64,000 nucleotides of DNA, from NCBI RefSeq assembly GCF_008642335.1, contig NZ_CP029191.1, positions 4,650,001-4,714,000 of the forward strand. The letters are read 5' to 3'. A model generated the notes under the pieces. It worked only from the letters and a program-made list of their open reading frames with translations, did not search any database and was not told the DNA's origin. Below are positions 45,890 through 54,226 of this stretch, piece after piece; the first letter of the stretch is position 1, and every line of letters starts with the position of its first letter. This DNA is from Streptomyces venezuelae. GTDB lineage: Bacteria; Actinomycetota; Actinomycetes; Streptomycetales; Streptomycetaceae. Position numbers and translations under genes: made by a program.

Positions 45890-46200
45890 TTCTTCCCCTT
45901 CTTGGCGTCCTTGCGGGCCTTGCGAAGGGCCTCGGCCAGTTCGTGGTCCACTTTCTCGTACGTATCGGCTGCGGTATCGGTGAACTTGGCCAGCTGCTCG
46001 ATGTCCTTCATCAGTTTCTTGCGCGTCTTCTTCCAAGTCTCCGAAAAATCATCAAAAATATCGCGGAGTTTCTCGCTGCCCAGGGCATTGTCGTATCCGT
46101 CCGCGGGATTGCTGTTGCTCTTGAATTCGCGGTGGATCCGGAAAAGTGACTCTGAGCACTCCCTGATGACGTCCAGATCGGCTCTCGTTCTTTCGCTCAT
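45886..46200 (-). CDS. Cassette 1 small WXG100-like protein
   Basis: 104 residues, helical, very basic C-terminus (RKARKDAKKGKK). The YxxxD signal is present as YEKVD, and FSETWKKTRKKL marks the helix after the turn. It is the first gene of cassette 1 and overlaps the large substrate gene by four bases. By analogy with the small helical partners of LXG effectors in Firmicutes, it may pair with the large protein for export. Confidence 0.8.
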   Translation of the reverse strand: MSERTRADLDVIRECSESLFRIHREFKSNSNPADGYDNALGSEKLRDIFDDFSETWKKTRKKLMKDIEQLAKFTDTAADTYEKVDHELAEALRKARKDAKKGKK

Positions 46201-46281
46201 CGAACTTCCCCCGTGCAGGTCAACGATCGGTGTGCGTCAAGTGTCGTGCGACGGCTATGCGGCGGGCGCGGAACCGTTCCG

Positions 46282-46371
46282 TCAGTGGTCGCCGGGCGGG
46301 GTGAGAGAGAGACCCTGCAGGCGCTCTGTTCTGCAGGCGAGCGCGGCGGCGGACATGATGCGGCGGTTCAC
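46282..46371 (-). pseudogene. Truncated copy of the lipoprotein gene start
   Basis: Thirty codons from GTG 46371 read VNRRIMSAAALACRTERLQG before a stop. The lipoprotein gene at 48706 starts VNRRTLPVTAALAATAALLL. The DNA around it (46337-46418) aligns with 48669-48753, including the ribosome site and upstream sequence, with small indels. It is a decayed duplicate of the lipoprotein 5' end and promoter, now upstream of cassette 1. Confidence 0.6.
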
Positions 46372-46507
46372 GGTCGGGCTCCCGGTGGGGCGAGGCTGTC
46401 TTCGACAGACCGACGTTATCTGTGTGATTGCTGATTCGGCCAGAGACGAATATGGGGCAAGCTGTCGCATAGTTACTGAACGGATCGTTCTGTGACGCGA
46501 AAATCAC

Positions 46508-46943
46508 GCACCTGATGCACCCCTTTCACTCAGGGGGAGCGGGCCTCGAGGCAGGCAAGCTGATACACGCCGTCGCCGTCGCCACCGGAGTGCGGAATGC
46601 GGGGGGGGGATCTGGCACATACCCGTGGGCCGCTGTGGTGCCGTTGCGCACACCTCCCTCCGCTGTGGACGACTCACGGCGACTCACGGCGACTCACGAC
46701 GGGGCGCGACGAGGCACGGCGACTCACGAGGGCACCGGGCCATTGGTCTGTGAAGCTCTTCCTCGCTTCGCCAGGGACGTCCTCGGCGGCAGACTTGGCG
46801 GCGGACTCGGCGCGCGGGCCCGTGCCGACTTCGCCGCGAGCACCGTTTCGGTTGTTGTGGTGATTCGCAGCTGGTGGCGCCCCCTGCCGAGCCGCTGCGT
46901 GCGCGCTGCGGCCGGGGGCCCCATCGGCCAGGCCGGACGGGAA
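46508..46943. repeat. Gene-free gap with 10-bp tandem repeats
   Basis: No convincing gene in 436 bp. The unit GACTCACGGC is repeated at 46671-46680 and 46681-46690, then varied at 46691-46700 and again at 46721-46730. The stretch has lower coding bias than the flanks and may be a recombination scar. Confidence 0.5.
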
Positions 46944-48035
46944 TCAGCGGTTGATCGACTGGATCTCCTCGACGGTGACTTGCTGCACCGCCTCGATCTT
47001 GCCGTCAGGCATCGGCTCCGCCCCGGTTTGGCCCGTGCCCGTCCAGCTGATCTCCCAGGTGAGGGAGGCCTTGAGGGGGAACGTGGAGCCGGCGGACGAG
47101 CGGCCGTAGACGATGCCGCAGGGCGGGGTCTCCTTGGACTTGCCCTTCGCGTACGGCTCGCCGATCGTGTCGCCGACGATCAGACACTCACCGTTCGCGG
47201 GGAGCGTGGTCGCGTCCGCGGTGCCGGGGTCGAGCGTCAGCGACTTGGGCTTCGCGGTCGTCGTCGCCTCCAGGTGGAAGCCGGGGACGTCGATCGCCGC
47301 CGTCGCCTTCACGTCGTCGAAGGCCGCCTTGTCGAGCCAGGCCCACGTCGGCAGCTTCACCTTGGTCGCGCCGTCGGGGGCGAGGGCGACCTTGGTCTTC
47401 GGCAGCTCCATGTGCTGGTAGGCGAGCGCCGCGAGGATCTCCGGCTTGATGGCCTCCTCGTACTGGGGCGGCGGCGCCTCGCCGTTCTCGACCCAGAAGG
47501 GGATGTCACTGCACGAGGTCCGCTTGAGGTAGTCCGGCTCGTCGGGGTTCTCGACCGCCGCCCAGAACATCCCCTCGCCGTCCTTGTCGACGTTGTAGTC
47601 CTTGTAGCCGGGGGTGTCCGTCCAGCCGTAGTCGTCCTCGTAATGCCGCTGCAGCTCATTGATCGCCGCGCCCGCGTGCCCGGTCATCCCGGGCGCGCTC
47701 GCGGCGTCCTTGAGCTCCTTCGACATCTTCTTCTTGAATTCCTTGGCGCCGTACATGGGGGCGTACCAGCAGGGCGGCGGCGTCCAGTTGACGTCAGAGG
47801 ACGTCACGTTTCCGCTGCTGCCGCCTTTGGCGACGGAGCCGGAGTAGGTGACTTTCGCGGCGGCGTAGATGCCGGTGCCGGATTTGTCGCTGCCGCCCTC
47901 TTCTGAGGTGTCGCCCCCCTTGCCGTAATCCACCGGGTCCGCCACGGCATGGGGAGCCGTGAGGGCCAGAGCGCCGAGGGCCAGGGCCACGGCCGTGACG
48001 CCTGCGGCGAATGAGACTCGACGTGGTCTGTTCAC
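46944..48035 (-). CDS. Secreted protein of unknown function
   Basis: 363 residues from GTG 48035 (GTGA overlap with the lipoprotein stop). The signal peptide is VSFAAGVTAVALALGALALT ... AVADP. The mature part is rich in Lys, Trp, Pro and Thr, with several cysteines (PPPCWYAP, TSCSDIP, GECLIVG, PPCGIVYG), likely disulfides. A beta-rich C-terminal region includes KASLTWEISWTGTGQTG. It shares an operon with the lipoprotein; the pair resembles envelope proteins found near actinobacterial type VII loci. Function unknown. Confidence 0.78.
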   Translation of the reverse strand: MNRPRRVSFAAGVTAVALALGALALTAPHAVADPVDYGKGGDTSEEGGSDKSGTGIYAAAKVTYSGSVAKGGSSGNVTSSDVNWTPPPCWYAPMYGAKEFKKKMSKELKDAASAPGMTGHAGAAINELQRHYEDDYGWTDTPGYKDYNVDKDGEGMFWAAVENPDEPDYLKRTSCSDIPFWVENGEAPPPQYEEAIKPEILAALAYQHMELPKTKVALAPDGATKVKLPTWAWLDKAAFDDVKATAAIDVPGFHLEATTTAKPKSLTLDPGTADATTLPANGECLIVGDTIGEPYAKGKSKETPPCGIVYGRSSAGSTFPLKASLTWEISWTGTGQTGAEPMPDGKIEAVQQVTVEEIQSINR

Positions 48036-48706
48036 TGGCACTTCTCCGCCCCCGTCTCGACGAACACCTTGGACGCCTGCCACAGGCCCTTGCCCGTGGG
48101 GTACTTCACCATCACGATCTTGTAGTAGCCAAAGTCCTTGGCGCTGGGCTTGGTCTTCAGGACCTTGCCCGTCTTAAGCTCTTTTCCGTAGAACTTGCCG
48201 GTGTCCGCGCAGAACGCGACCTCTACTGAGTTGCCGTTGGGGGCGGACCGCGTGGTGGCCTGGTAGTGACGACGTGTCCCGGTCCCCGTCCAGCCGCCCT
48301 TGATCCACTCGTTGATCTGCACCTTGGCGTAGTGCAGGCCGTCGCCGGTTCCGTAGGCGGCGATGGCGGCATCCTTGGTCGACTGCTTGTCGACGCCCCG
48401 ATAGATCGCCCGCATGAAGTTCGCGGCGTCATCCATCGCCGCCGCCGCGTTCTTGTCCTTCGGTTTGTCCCAGTCGAAGACGAGGTTCATGCTCTTCGGC
48501 AGCGATACGTCGACGCCGTCCGGCTTGTCCGCGGCAGGGGCGCCCGACGGGCCGGCCGACTTCTTCGGCTTCGCCGAGCCGTCGTCGGCTCCGGCGATCT
48601 TGTCGTTGTCCTTGGAGTCACTGTCGCTCCCGCCGCCGCATCCCGTCAGGAGCAGGGCAGCGGTCGCGGCGAGCGCGGCGGTGACGGGCAGGGTGCGGCG
48701 GTTCAC
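48032..48706 (-). CDS. Lipoprotein of unknown function
   Basis: 224 residues from GTG 48706. The lipobox LLLTGCGGG is followed by a Ser/Asp/Lys/Pro-rich tether, then a folded domain (about 80-224) with NFMRAIYRGVDKQSTKDAAI, WTGTGTRRHYQ and VEVAFCADTG. The last part is KFYGKELKTGKVLKTK ... VFVETGAEKCQ. The domain size and layout suggest an NTF2-like or sensor fold. It is lipid-anchored outside the membrane. Its first codons and promoter have a decayed copy near 46.4 kb. Confidence 0.8.
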   Translation of the reverse strand: MNRRTLPVTAALAATAALLLTGCGGGSDSDSKDNDKIAGADDGSAKPKKSAGPSGAPAADKPDGVDVSLPKSMNLVFDWDKPKDKNAAAAMDDAANFMRAIYRGVDKQSTKDAAIAAYGTGDGLHYAKVQINEWIKGGWTGTGTRRHYQATTRSAPNGNSVEVAFCADTGKFYGKELKTGKVLKTKPSAKDFGYYKIVMVKYPTGKGLWQASKVFVETGAEKCQ

Positions 48707-49139
48707 GGTCGGCTCCCGGTGGGGCGAGGGGTGTCTCCAGCGTGCCGACGTTAACCGTGAGGTTCCGGGTTCCGCCAGCCGGAAGGACCTCAAGATCTCG
48801 CCGCGGCGCCTACGCCGGGCGATTTCCGCCGAGCCGCCGGGGGGTCGACGTCTTCCTCCACTCCCTCCACCTGCCTTTCACCACAGAGGACCTCGGCACG
48901 GGCCTCCGCTCCCTGCGCTACACGCAGCCTCCTGAAACGGAGACGCACGCGGACGCCGACGGTCGCACACTCGTCGCCGGTATGCGGTGCGCCTGACGCC
49001 ACGACGGGACCGGATGCGACGTCGCGGTCATCGCGTCCGCCCCGACCCGCGTCGGGTTCTCGGCGTCATGGACGACCTCGATGATCTCGTACGATGGGTC
49101 GGGGTGCCGGGGCCGTCGTGAGCGTGGACGGCGGGGCGG
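48707..49139. other. 433-bp region without a confident gene
   Basis: Short frames exist (for example plus strand 48742-48996, ending FTTEDLGTGLRSLRY ... GMRCA) but none has a good start, ribosome site or family. It may hold decayed coding DNA between the lipoprotein promoter and cassette 2. The lipoprotein promoter should lie at about 48720-48790. Confidence 0.4.
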
Positions 49140-49769
49140 TCAGGGCGTCCAGACGCTGAGCGTCCGTGCCAGGTTCTCCAGGTCCTCCGCCGCCCGCATG
49201 ACATGCGCGATGTCCTCGGACGCCGTCCAGATGACGACGTCCGCGGCGTGTTCCTCGACCTGCCATGCGTAGCGCACGCAGGCCAGCAGGTGCGGGGAGT
49301 CCTCCTGCGGGACGTAGCGGAACGTGGTCATGCCCTTGCCGAGTCTGTCGGACTTGACCGTCTTCACGACCGGCGGCTCGACCGCACGCTTGTCATCCGC
49401 CTCGGTGAGGGCGCGCAGGGTCTCCTCGCGCGGGCCGGCCGCCGGGCCGAGTGCCGCGCAGACGGGGAGCGGGACGTCCGCCGGGTGGTCGAGGTGGAGG
49501 AAGAGCCAGTGGTCCGAGCCGGGTGGGGCGAGGGCCTCGGCGGTGCGCTGCAGGGTGCCTGCGACGAAGTCGACGCCGTCGGGGCCGGGGTCGAGGTCGA
49601 AGTCCTCCCACAGTTCCTCGGCGCTCTCACGGGCCCAGGCGCCAATGTCGTCCCACAGGTCGAACGGAGCGCTGAGGCCGGCTCTCGGCGGGACAAGGAC
49701 CCAAGGGTCGGGGTCGATCTCTCCGATATCGAGGATGCTCCAGAAGTACTCTTTCGCTTCGTTGCTCAT
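49140..49769 (-). CDS. Cassette 2 family-A protein
   Basis: 209 residues from ATG 49769 (ATGA overlap with the family-B stop). Very acidic N-terminal half with many Trp/Asp (PFDLWDDIGAWARESAEELW), and a beta-rich C-terminal half ending VEEHAADVVIWTASEDIAHV ... LENLARTLSVWTP. It parallels the 43348-44055 product of cassette 1. Order of A and B genes is reversed between cassettes. Cytoplasmic, function unknown. Confidence 0.72.
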   Translation of the reverse strand: MSNEAKEYFWSILDIGEIDPDPWVLVPPRAGLSAPFDLWDDIGAWARESAEELWEDFDLDPGPDGVDFVAGTLQRTAEALAPPGSDHWLFLHLDHPADVPLPVCAALGPAAGPREETLRALTEADDKRAVEPPVVKTVKSDRLGKGMTTFRYVPQEDSPHLLACVRYAWQVEEHAADVVIWTASEDIAHVMRAAEDLENLARTLSVWTP

Positions 49770-50461
49770 CCTCGGCTCCAGCGGAAGTTTGCCATCACAG
49801 CGTCGAACCACTCGACGAGTGCCTCGGCCAGCTCGTCACGTGGGTCCCCGCCCCCGACCGTCGAGAACGCGGCGACGAACCAGCGGTCCGGGTCACCCGG
49901 TACGGACACCATGTACTCCACCCGACGGGACGCGAGGTCCGCGCCCTGTTCCACTGAGGCGCCCGCCACGTGCTCGCGACGAACGGCAATTGCGCCATCG
50001 ATCTCGCCCGAGCTCAGGTCGGCGTCTTCCACGCCGTCTCTGGAGAGCAGTTGGACGGCCACCTCGGTCGGTTCGGATGTGTCGCGCGACCGACCAGGAG
50101 CTCTGGGCACGAGGGATTCGGTCACGAGGATCGACGCGCCGATGTTGGCGTCACCCATCGGCCTCACCGGCAGGTAAAGGTCCAGTGCCTTGTTTTTTTG
50201 CGCATTGGCGACGGAAGCGCGAAAACGACGTTCCCATTCGCGTTTGTACGGGCCGATCTTGTCGGACGGCGCATCGGCGGGAATACGCGTATGCGCCTCC
50301 TCAATGATCCGTCGCACAGCGCTCTCAGTCCCTTGACGGAGGGGGATTTGAGCCCATTCGGCGGGAAGTATGAGGCGATAACCCGTTACTGGCTGGACTA
50401 CTTTCTCGGCCTCGTCAGTACCGGCGGGCGTCGTGGTCGGTTCGTACTGCTTAGGCGGCAC
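49766..50461 (-). CDS. Cassette 2 family-B protein
   Basis: 231 residues. The family start YRLILPAEWAQIPL follows a 26-residue polar leader; the end reads VSVPGDPDRWFVAAFSTVGG ... AVMANFRW. A middle insertion relative to the cassette 1 homologue holds ESLVPRAPGRSRDTSEPTEV. It overlaps the membrane-protein gene by 11 bp and the family-A gene by four. Function unknown; see the cassette 1 entry for the shared layout. Confidence 0.75.
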   Translation of the reverse strand: MPPKQYEPTTTPAGTDEAEKVVQPVTGYRLILPAEWAQIPLRQGTESAVRRIIEEAHTRIPADAPSDKIGPYKREWERRFRASVANAQKNKALDLYLPVRPMGDANIGASILVTESLVPRAPGRSRDTSEPTEVAVQLLSRDGVEDADLSSGEIDGAIAVRREHVAGASVEQGADLASRRVEYMVSVPGDPDRWFVAAFSTVGGGDPRDELAEALVEWFDAVMANFRWSRG

Positions 50462-50870
50462 GCAGTCTTTCCTTGTGATTGAGGTGCCAGATCCCGATGA
50501 GACCGGCTACGCAAATGGCTACCGCGGCCCACAAAATCCACACGCCTGCCCCGACGGCGAAGAGCAGCGCGTACAAAAGGTATAGGAGTAGTGCCCATTT
50601 GATGAGCCCGCGCTCACTCCTGAGGGCGTCCCAGTCGTCCGGCCGCCGGAACAGATAGATCAGGGCAACCGGTACGAGCGCGTAAAGGGGCCATTCCCAT
50701 GTCGGCCACGGCACCAGATACCTGTCGAAGAAATCCTTGGTAGCGGGAGCTGCGAACATTCGGAGCATGGAGAGCAGGAACACGCATTTGAACACGACGT
50801 TGCACCAGACCCTACGGCGCTGGCCCTCAGTTGACTGCCTGTCCGGTTCACCGCTATTGCAAGAATTCAT
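50451..50870 (-). CDS. Cassette 2 membrane protein
   Basis: 139 residues with three to four hydrophobic segments (VVFKCVFLLSMLRMFA, WPLYALVPVALIYLF, ALLLYLLYALLFAVGAGVWI and AAVAICVAGLIGIW). An Arg/Asp loop (RRPDDWDALRSERG) lies between. Position matches the membrane protein of cassette 1. The gene is lower in GC than the chromosome average, a sign of more recent acquisition or fast evolution. Confidence 0.72.
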   Translation of the reverse strand: MNSCNSGEPDRQSTEGQRRRVWCNVVFKCVFLLSMLRMFAAPATKDFFDRYLVPWPTWEWPLYALVPVALIYLFRRPDDWDALRSERGLIKWALLLYLLYALLFAVGAGVWILWAAVAICVAGLIGIWHLNHKERLRAA

Positions 50871-50883
50871 CGATGTGCCCTTC

Positions 50884-52233
50884 TCACCACCGTGAAGCCA
50901 CGGGTCGTGTCATGCGGTCCTTCATGCGGCTGTACTCGCCGTCGGAAATGCTGTCTCCGGCCTTGTCGCTGGTGTCAAGCGCGGTACTTACGCCCCACGA
51001 GGAGCGAACAACACCCGCGTGACGTTCCGCCTGAGTTGCGTTCTGCCCAAGCTGTACATTGTCGGGATACTGATCCCGCCACTTCCTGATGTCCTTCAAC
51101 TGGCTGCCAAGTTCCGCGTCGCCCAGCACGCTTCTCTTCTCTTGTGCCGTGATCTGGGGCATTTCCGCGTCCCGTACCGCCTTACCGGCCTTCTTCCCCT
51201 CCGCGTTGGACCTTTGCAGCGCATTCAAGTGGCGCGCTCGGCTCTTTTTGCGGTCGTTGCCTGACCTGCCTCCGCCCTTCCTGCTATTCTTCTTTCCGTT
51301 GTCAATCGTGCTTTTGCGCGCTTGTTTCGCTGCTCCCTTGGTGGCGTCATCGGCCGTGCCCGCCGCGATCTTTCGTGAGCTCTGTTGAAGCGCCTTGATC
51401 GCCTTGCCCGCCTTGATCCCTTGCCGCGCGAGCTTGAGAGCACCGAGATCCATGAGGACGTCGAACCAGGATCCGTTGCCTGTGCTGGCTTGCACGAGGT
51501 GAATCGCGGCGACAATGCCGGTCAAGATGAGAGCGACGATACCGAGCCCGGGGAAGAGCAGTGCCGCCATGCCTATCGCCGTGGCGGCCCCGCTCAAAGC
51601 GTCAGCCAACGTGCCCAACCAGTCGGCGTCGGCGACCCACGCCTTGACGTCGTTCCACCAACTGTCTTCCATGTCGTCGTCGATGGACTTGCGGATCTTG
51701 CCGGCGTAATGGCTTGCGCGCTCCTCGTAGTCCCCGGCCGCGGAGTTGAGGCGCCCGCGGGCGTCCGACAGGTCTTCCTTGGCCTTTTTCAGGGCAGGGT
51801 CCATGGTGTCGGAGTCCTTGTCGCCCTTCTTGTCCTTCTCGTCGCCGTCCTTGGCCTTCTTGTCGGACTCCGGTTTGTTCTCGTGCGCGTCGATGATGCG
51901 CTGGGCATCCTTGGCGTCGTCCAGGGCCTTGTCCGCCCGCTTCTGGAACCCTTCCAGTTCCTCGGCCCAGCCGGACAGATGATTCTTGACCTCGCGGTAG
52001 CGGTCTTCCGCCTCGTCGAGTTTGCGGCCGAGTCCTCGGGCGTCCTCAGCCAGTTTGTCCGCGTACTGGCCTTTGAGGTTGTCGGCATCGGCCATCGCGT
52101 TGAGCGCCGCCGCCTGCGTGCGCAGGTACTCGGCGATCTTCTTCATGTGCTTTACCTGGCTGCGGACCCCCTCGGGATCTCCCGGCACAGGGTCGCTCTC
52201 GCGCAGTGGTTGCCAGTCCTTGGGCCGTGCCAT
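50884..52233 (-). CDS. Cassette 2 large WXG-type secreted protein (putative T7SS effector)
   Basis: 449 residues from ATG 52233. The N-terminus DWQPLRESDPVPGDPEGV matches the cassette 1 protein. A long coiled-coil part (about 20-200) includes the charged linker KKAKDGDEKDKKGDKDSD. Then come WWNDVKAWVADADWLGTLAD, a hydrophobic segment (about 225-260) and a basic C-terminal region (KKNSRKGGGRSGNDRKKSRA). It ends with ~90 residues unlike the cassette 1 tail, RSVLGDAELGSQLKDIRKWR ... RMKDRMTRPVASRW. The variable C-terminus on a shared N-terminus is the polymorphic-effector pattern; no toxin family is recognised. Confidence 0.78.
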   Translation of the reverse strand: MARPKDWQPLRESDPVPGDPEGVRSQVKHMKKIAEYLRTQAAALNAMADADNLKGQYADKLAEDARGLGRKLDEAEDRYREVKNHLSGWAEELEGFQKRADKALDDAKDAQRIIDAHENKPESDKKAKDGDEKDKKGDKDSDTMDPALKKAKEDLSDARGRLNSAAGDYEERASHYAGKIRKSIDDDMEDSWWNDVKAWVADADWLGTLADALSGAATAIGMAALLFPGLGIVALILTGIVAAIHLVQASTGNGSWFDVLMDLGALKLARQGIKAGKAIKALQQSSRKIAAGTADDATKGAAKQARKSTIDNGKKNSRKGGGRSGNDRKKSRARHLNALQRSNAEGKKAGKAVRDAEMPQITAQEKRSVLGDAELGSQLKDIRKWRDQYPDNVQLGQNATQAERHAGVVRSSWGVSTALDTSDKAGDSISDGEYSRMKDRMTRPVASRW

Positions 52234-52282
52234 GTATCCCCCGAAAGATTTGCTCGTCCGGTGCAGATGTGCCGCGCTGCGG

Positions 52283-52579
52283 CTACTTTTCCTTCTTCTT
52301 GCCGGTTTTCGACAATTGGTCTTCGAGCTTCTGGAAGGCGTCCCGAGTTCCCTCGACCTGCTTCCCGACCTCCTCAAGGTCTCCGAGCAGGCGTTTGCGG
52401 TTCTTGTCCCAGTTGTCAACGAAGTCGCCCATGGCGTCCTTTATGGAGGACGCGCCAACTGCTTCCTTTACGTCGTCCTTCCACTCGTCGAGGTTCTTGA
52501 ACTCTTTCTCGATGGCGCTCAGTTGGTTTGCCGACTTGTTGAGCAGGTGGAAGTCGACGACCAGGTCGGATCCGGACAT
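52283..52579 (-). CDS. Cassette 2 small WXG100-like protein
   Basis: 98 residues, two helices around a short turn, ending in basic SKTGKKKEK. DEWKDDVKEAVG and FVDNWDKNRKRLLGDLEEVG resemble the cassette 1 small protein (IFDDFSETWKKTRKKLMKDI). The YxxxD signal is not obvious, so it may be exported only together with the large protein. It is the first gene of cassette 2, 49 bp from the next. Confidence 0.78.
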   Translation of the reverse strand: MSGSDLVVDFHLLNKSANQLSAIEKEFKNLDEWKDDVKEAVGASSIKDAMGDFVDNWDKNRKRLLGDLEEVGKQVEGTRDAFQKLEDQLSKTGKKKEK

Positions 52580-52714
52580 GTCTCCTCATTGTTTCGAATA
52601 TTGTGCCGCGTTACGCGAGTGACTACCTAGCCGTGATCACTTCTGTGCTAACGGTTTTTGTCTTGTAAACTTCCTGGGCCAACCAGGAGTGCTTGATGAC
52701 ATTCCTTGTCATCT

Positions 52715-54226
52715 TCAGCTGCGCCCCCGTGAGAAGTCCCCTCGCCCCACTCGTCGGGCCAGCCCGTCATGCTCATCGGGGCTGCCACCACCCCAACCCC
52801 GCCTGTCGCCGCCGATGAGCGAGCCGTAGCCCGTCGCCGCCCACACGCTCGACTCGGTGGCCGCCTCGAAGTAGGGGATCGGGCGGCCGTCCGGGGACGC
52901 CGTGTCTGTGAGGACCTCCGGGGCGCGGTGTTCGCGGATCGCGCGGGCGCAGGCGGGGCAGGCGGCTACCCGTAGCTGGTCGCGGCGGCCCAGGGGGCGC
53001 CAGGTGAGGGTGCGGGCCGCGCGGCCGTGCAGGGGGTTGAAGAAGCAGAGGGGGAGCGGGTCCGGGGTGCCGTCCAGGGCGTCGCGGCCCTCCATGACCA
53101 GGGCGAGGACCCCGGCCAGGTCGGGCAGCCCGCGTGCGGAGTCGAGGACGGTGCCTGCGGCGGCGTACGCGTCGAGGGCCCGCTGGAGGCCCGGCGTCGC
53201 CCCGGCGTCCGCCGCCCGCGCCGCCTCGCCGAGCGCGAGGACCTCCGCCTCCGCGCGGCGGCGCAGCTCGGCCTCGTCGGCGGCGCGTGCCGCGGCGAAC
53301 ACGGCCCGGGGGAGGGCGAAGGGGGCAGCGGTTGAACCGGTGTGGCGGCGGCGTGCGGAGCGTACGAAGAAGGCGGCGAGGAGCGCGAGGGCGAGCGCCG
53401 GGACCCCGACGGCGGCGATGAGGGGCCAGGGGGGACCGCTGCCGTCCTCCCGGCCGCCGTCCGAGCCGCCGTCCCCGGCCAGGCTCTCGCGGCTCTCGTC
53501 CAACTTCTTCGACTGCTTCTCGTACTCCGCCTTGCCGTTGCCCCGCTCGATCACGGTGACCGCCTCGGCGGTCAGGTCCGCGAGGCTCGCGTCGTCCAGT
53601 TCGTCCATGAGGTCGACGGCGTCCGCGGCGTCCTCGGCCTGGTGTGCGTCGGCGGGCCACTCGTGGCCGCGGATCGAGCCGGGGAACTCGCCGTCGGTGG
53701 TGAGGAGGATCAGGTCGCCGTCCGCCGCAGGGGTGCCGTCCGATGCGGGGGTGCCGTCCGCGGCGGGGTCGCTGCCGTCCGCCGAAGCGTTGCTGTCCGC
53801 TGAAGCGTTGCCGTCCGCCGACGGGGCGCGGTCCTGCAAGCGGTCGCGTACGACGCCTGCGAGCGTGTCCGCGTCCCCGTTGTACGCATCACCCTTGGCC
53901 AGCGGTACGAGGACGACCTTGATGGGCAGGCCGGTGGCGTCGATCTGCCGGACGAGTTCCTTCTGGCGGGCGGGGGGAACGGCGGACGCGGCGTACGAAG
54001 GGTCGACGTACACCGGGGATTTCGTCAGGGCCCGAGCGATGGCTGCTCCGGGGGCGGTCGGTGCGGGCGGGGTGGTCGGTGCGGGCGGGGCAGTCGGTGC
54101 GGCCGACGCGGAGCCCGGGGACATCAGGAGGGCGAGGACGGCGCCGGTGGTCAGCGCCACGATGGTCGGCCCCGCCGGGCGGCGACGGGCCCGTGAAGCG
54201 GTCGGACGGTTCGGGTCACTGGACAC
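52715..54226 (-). CDS. Membrane protein with one extracellular TPM-like domain and a Cys-containing NPLHG motif
   Basis: 503 residues from GTG 54226. A signal peptide (PTIVALTTGAVLALLMSPGS ... ASAAP) leads to an extracellular domain with KSPVYVDPSYAASAVPPARQ. A low-complexity Asp/Ala/Ser stretch (about 135-170) follows. One helix (about 270-290, LIAAVGVPALALALLAAFFV) separates this from a cytoplasmic part with LCFFNPLHGRAARTLTW and ACPACAR. The NPLHG plus CxxC layout recurs in the next gene upstream, so the two are paralogues. It overlaps that gene by 11 bp. The extracellular part resembles TPM-type domains. Role unknown. Confidence 0.78.
   Translation of the reverse strand: MSSDPNRPTASRARRRPAGPTIVALTTGAVLALLMSPGSASAAPTAPPAPTTPPAPTAPGAAIARALTKSPVYVDPSYAASAVPPARQKELVRQIDATGLPIKVVLVPLAKGDAYNGDADTLAGVVRDRLQDRAPSADGNASADSNASADGSDPAADGTPASDGTPAADGDLILLTTDGEFPGSIRGHEWPADAHQAEDAADAVDLMDELDDASLADLTAEAVTVIERGNGKAEYEKQSKKLDESRESLAGDGGSDGGREDGSGPPWPLIAAVGVPALALALLAAFFVRSARRRHTGSTAAPFALPRAVFAAARAADEAELRRRAEAEVLALGEAARAADAGATPGLQRALDAYAAAGTVLDSARGLPDLAGVLALVMEGRDALDGTPDPLPLCFFNPLHGRAARTLTWRPLGRRDQLRVAACPACARAIREHRAPEVLTDTASPDGRPIPYFEAATESSVWAATGYGSLIGGDRRGWGGGSPDEHDGLARRVGRGDFSRGRS

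Noticed and set aside
46724..46924. A 66-codon minus-strand frame in the repeat gap
   Set aside because: No ribosome site, Arg/Thr/Pro-rich composition and no coding-type codon bias.
48742..48996. An 84-codon plus-strand frame between lipoprotein and cassette 2
   Set aside because: It starts inside the lipoprotein promoter region, has no ribosome site and mixed composition; only the last part looks faintly protein-like.
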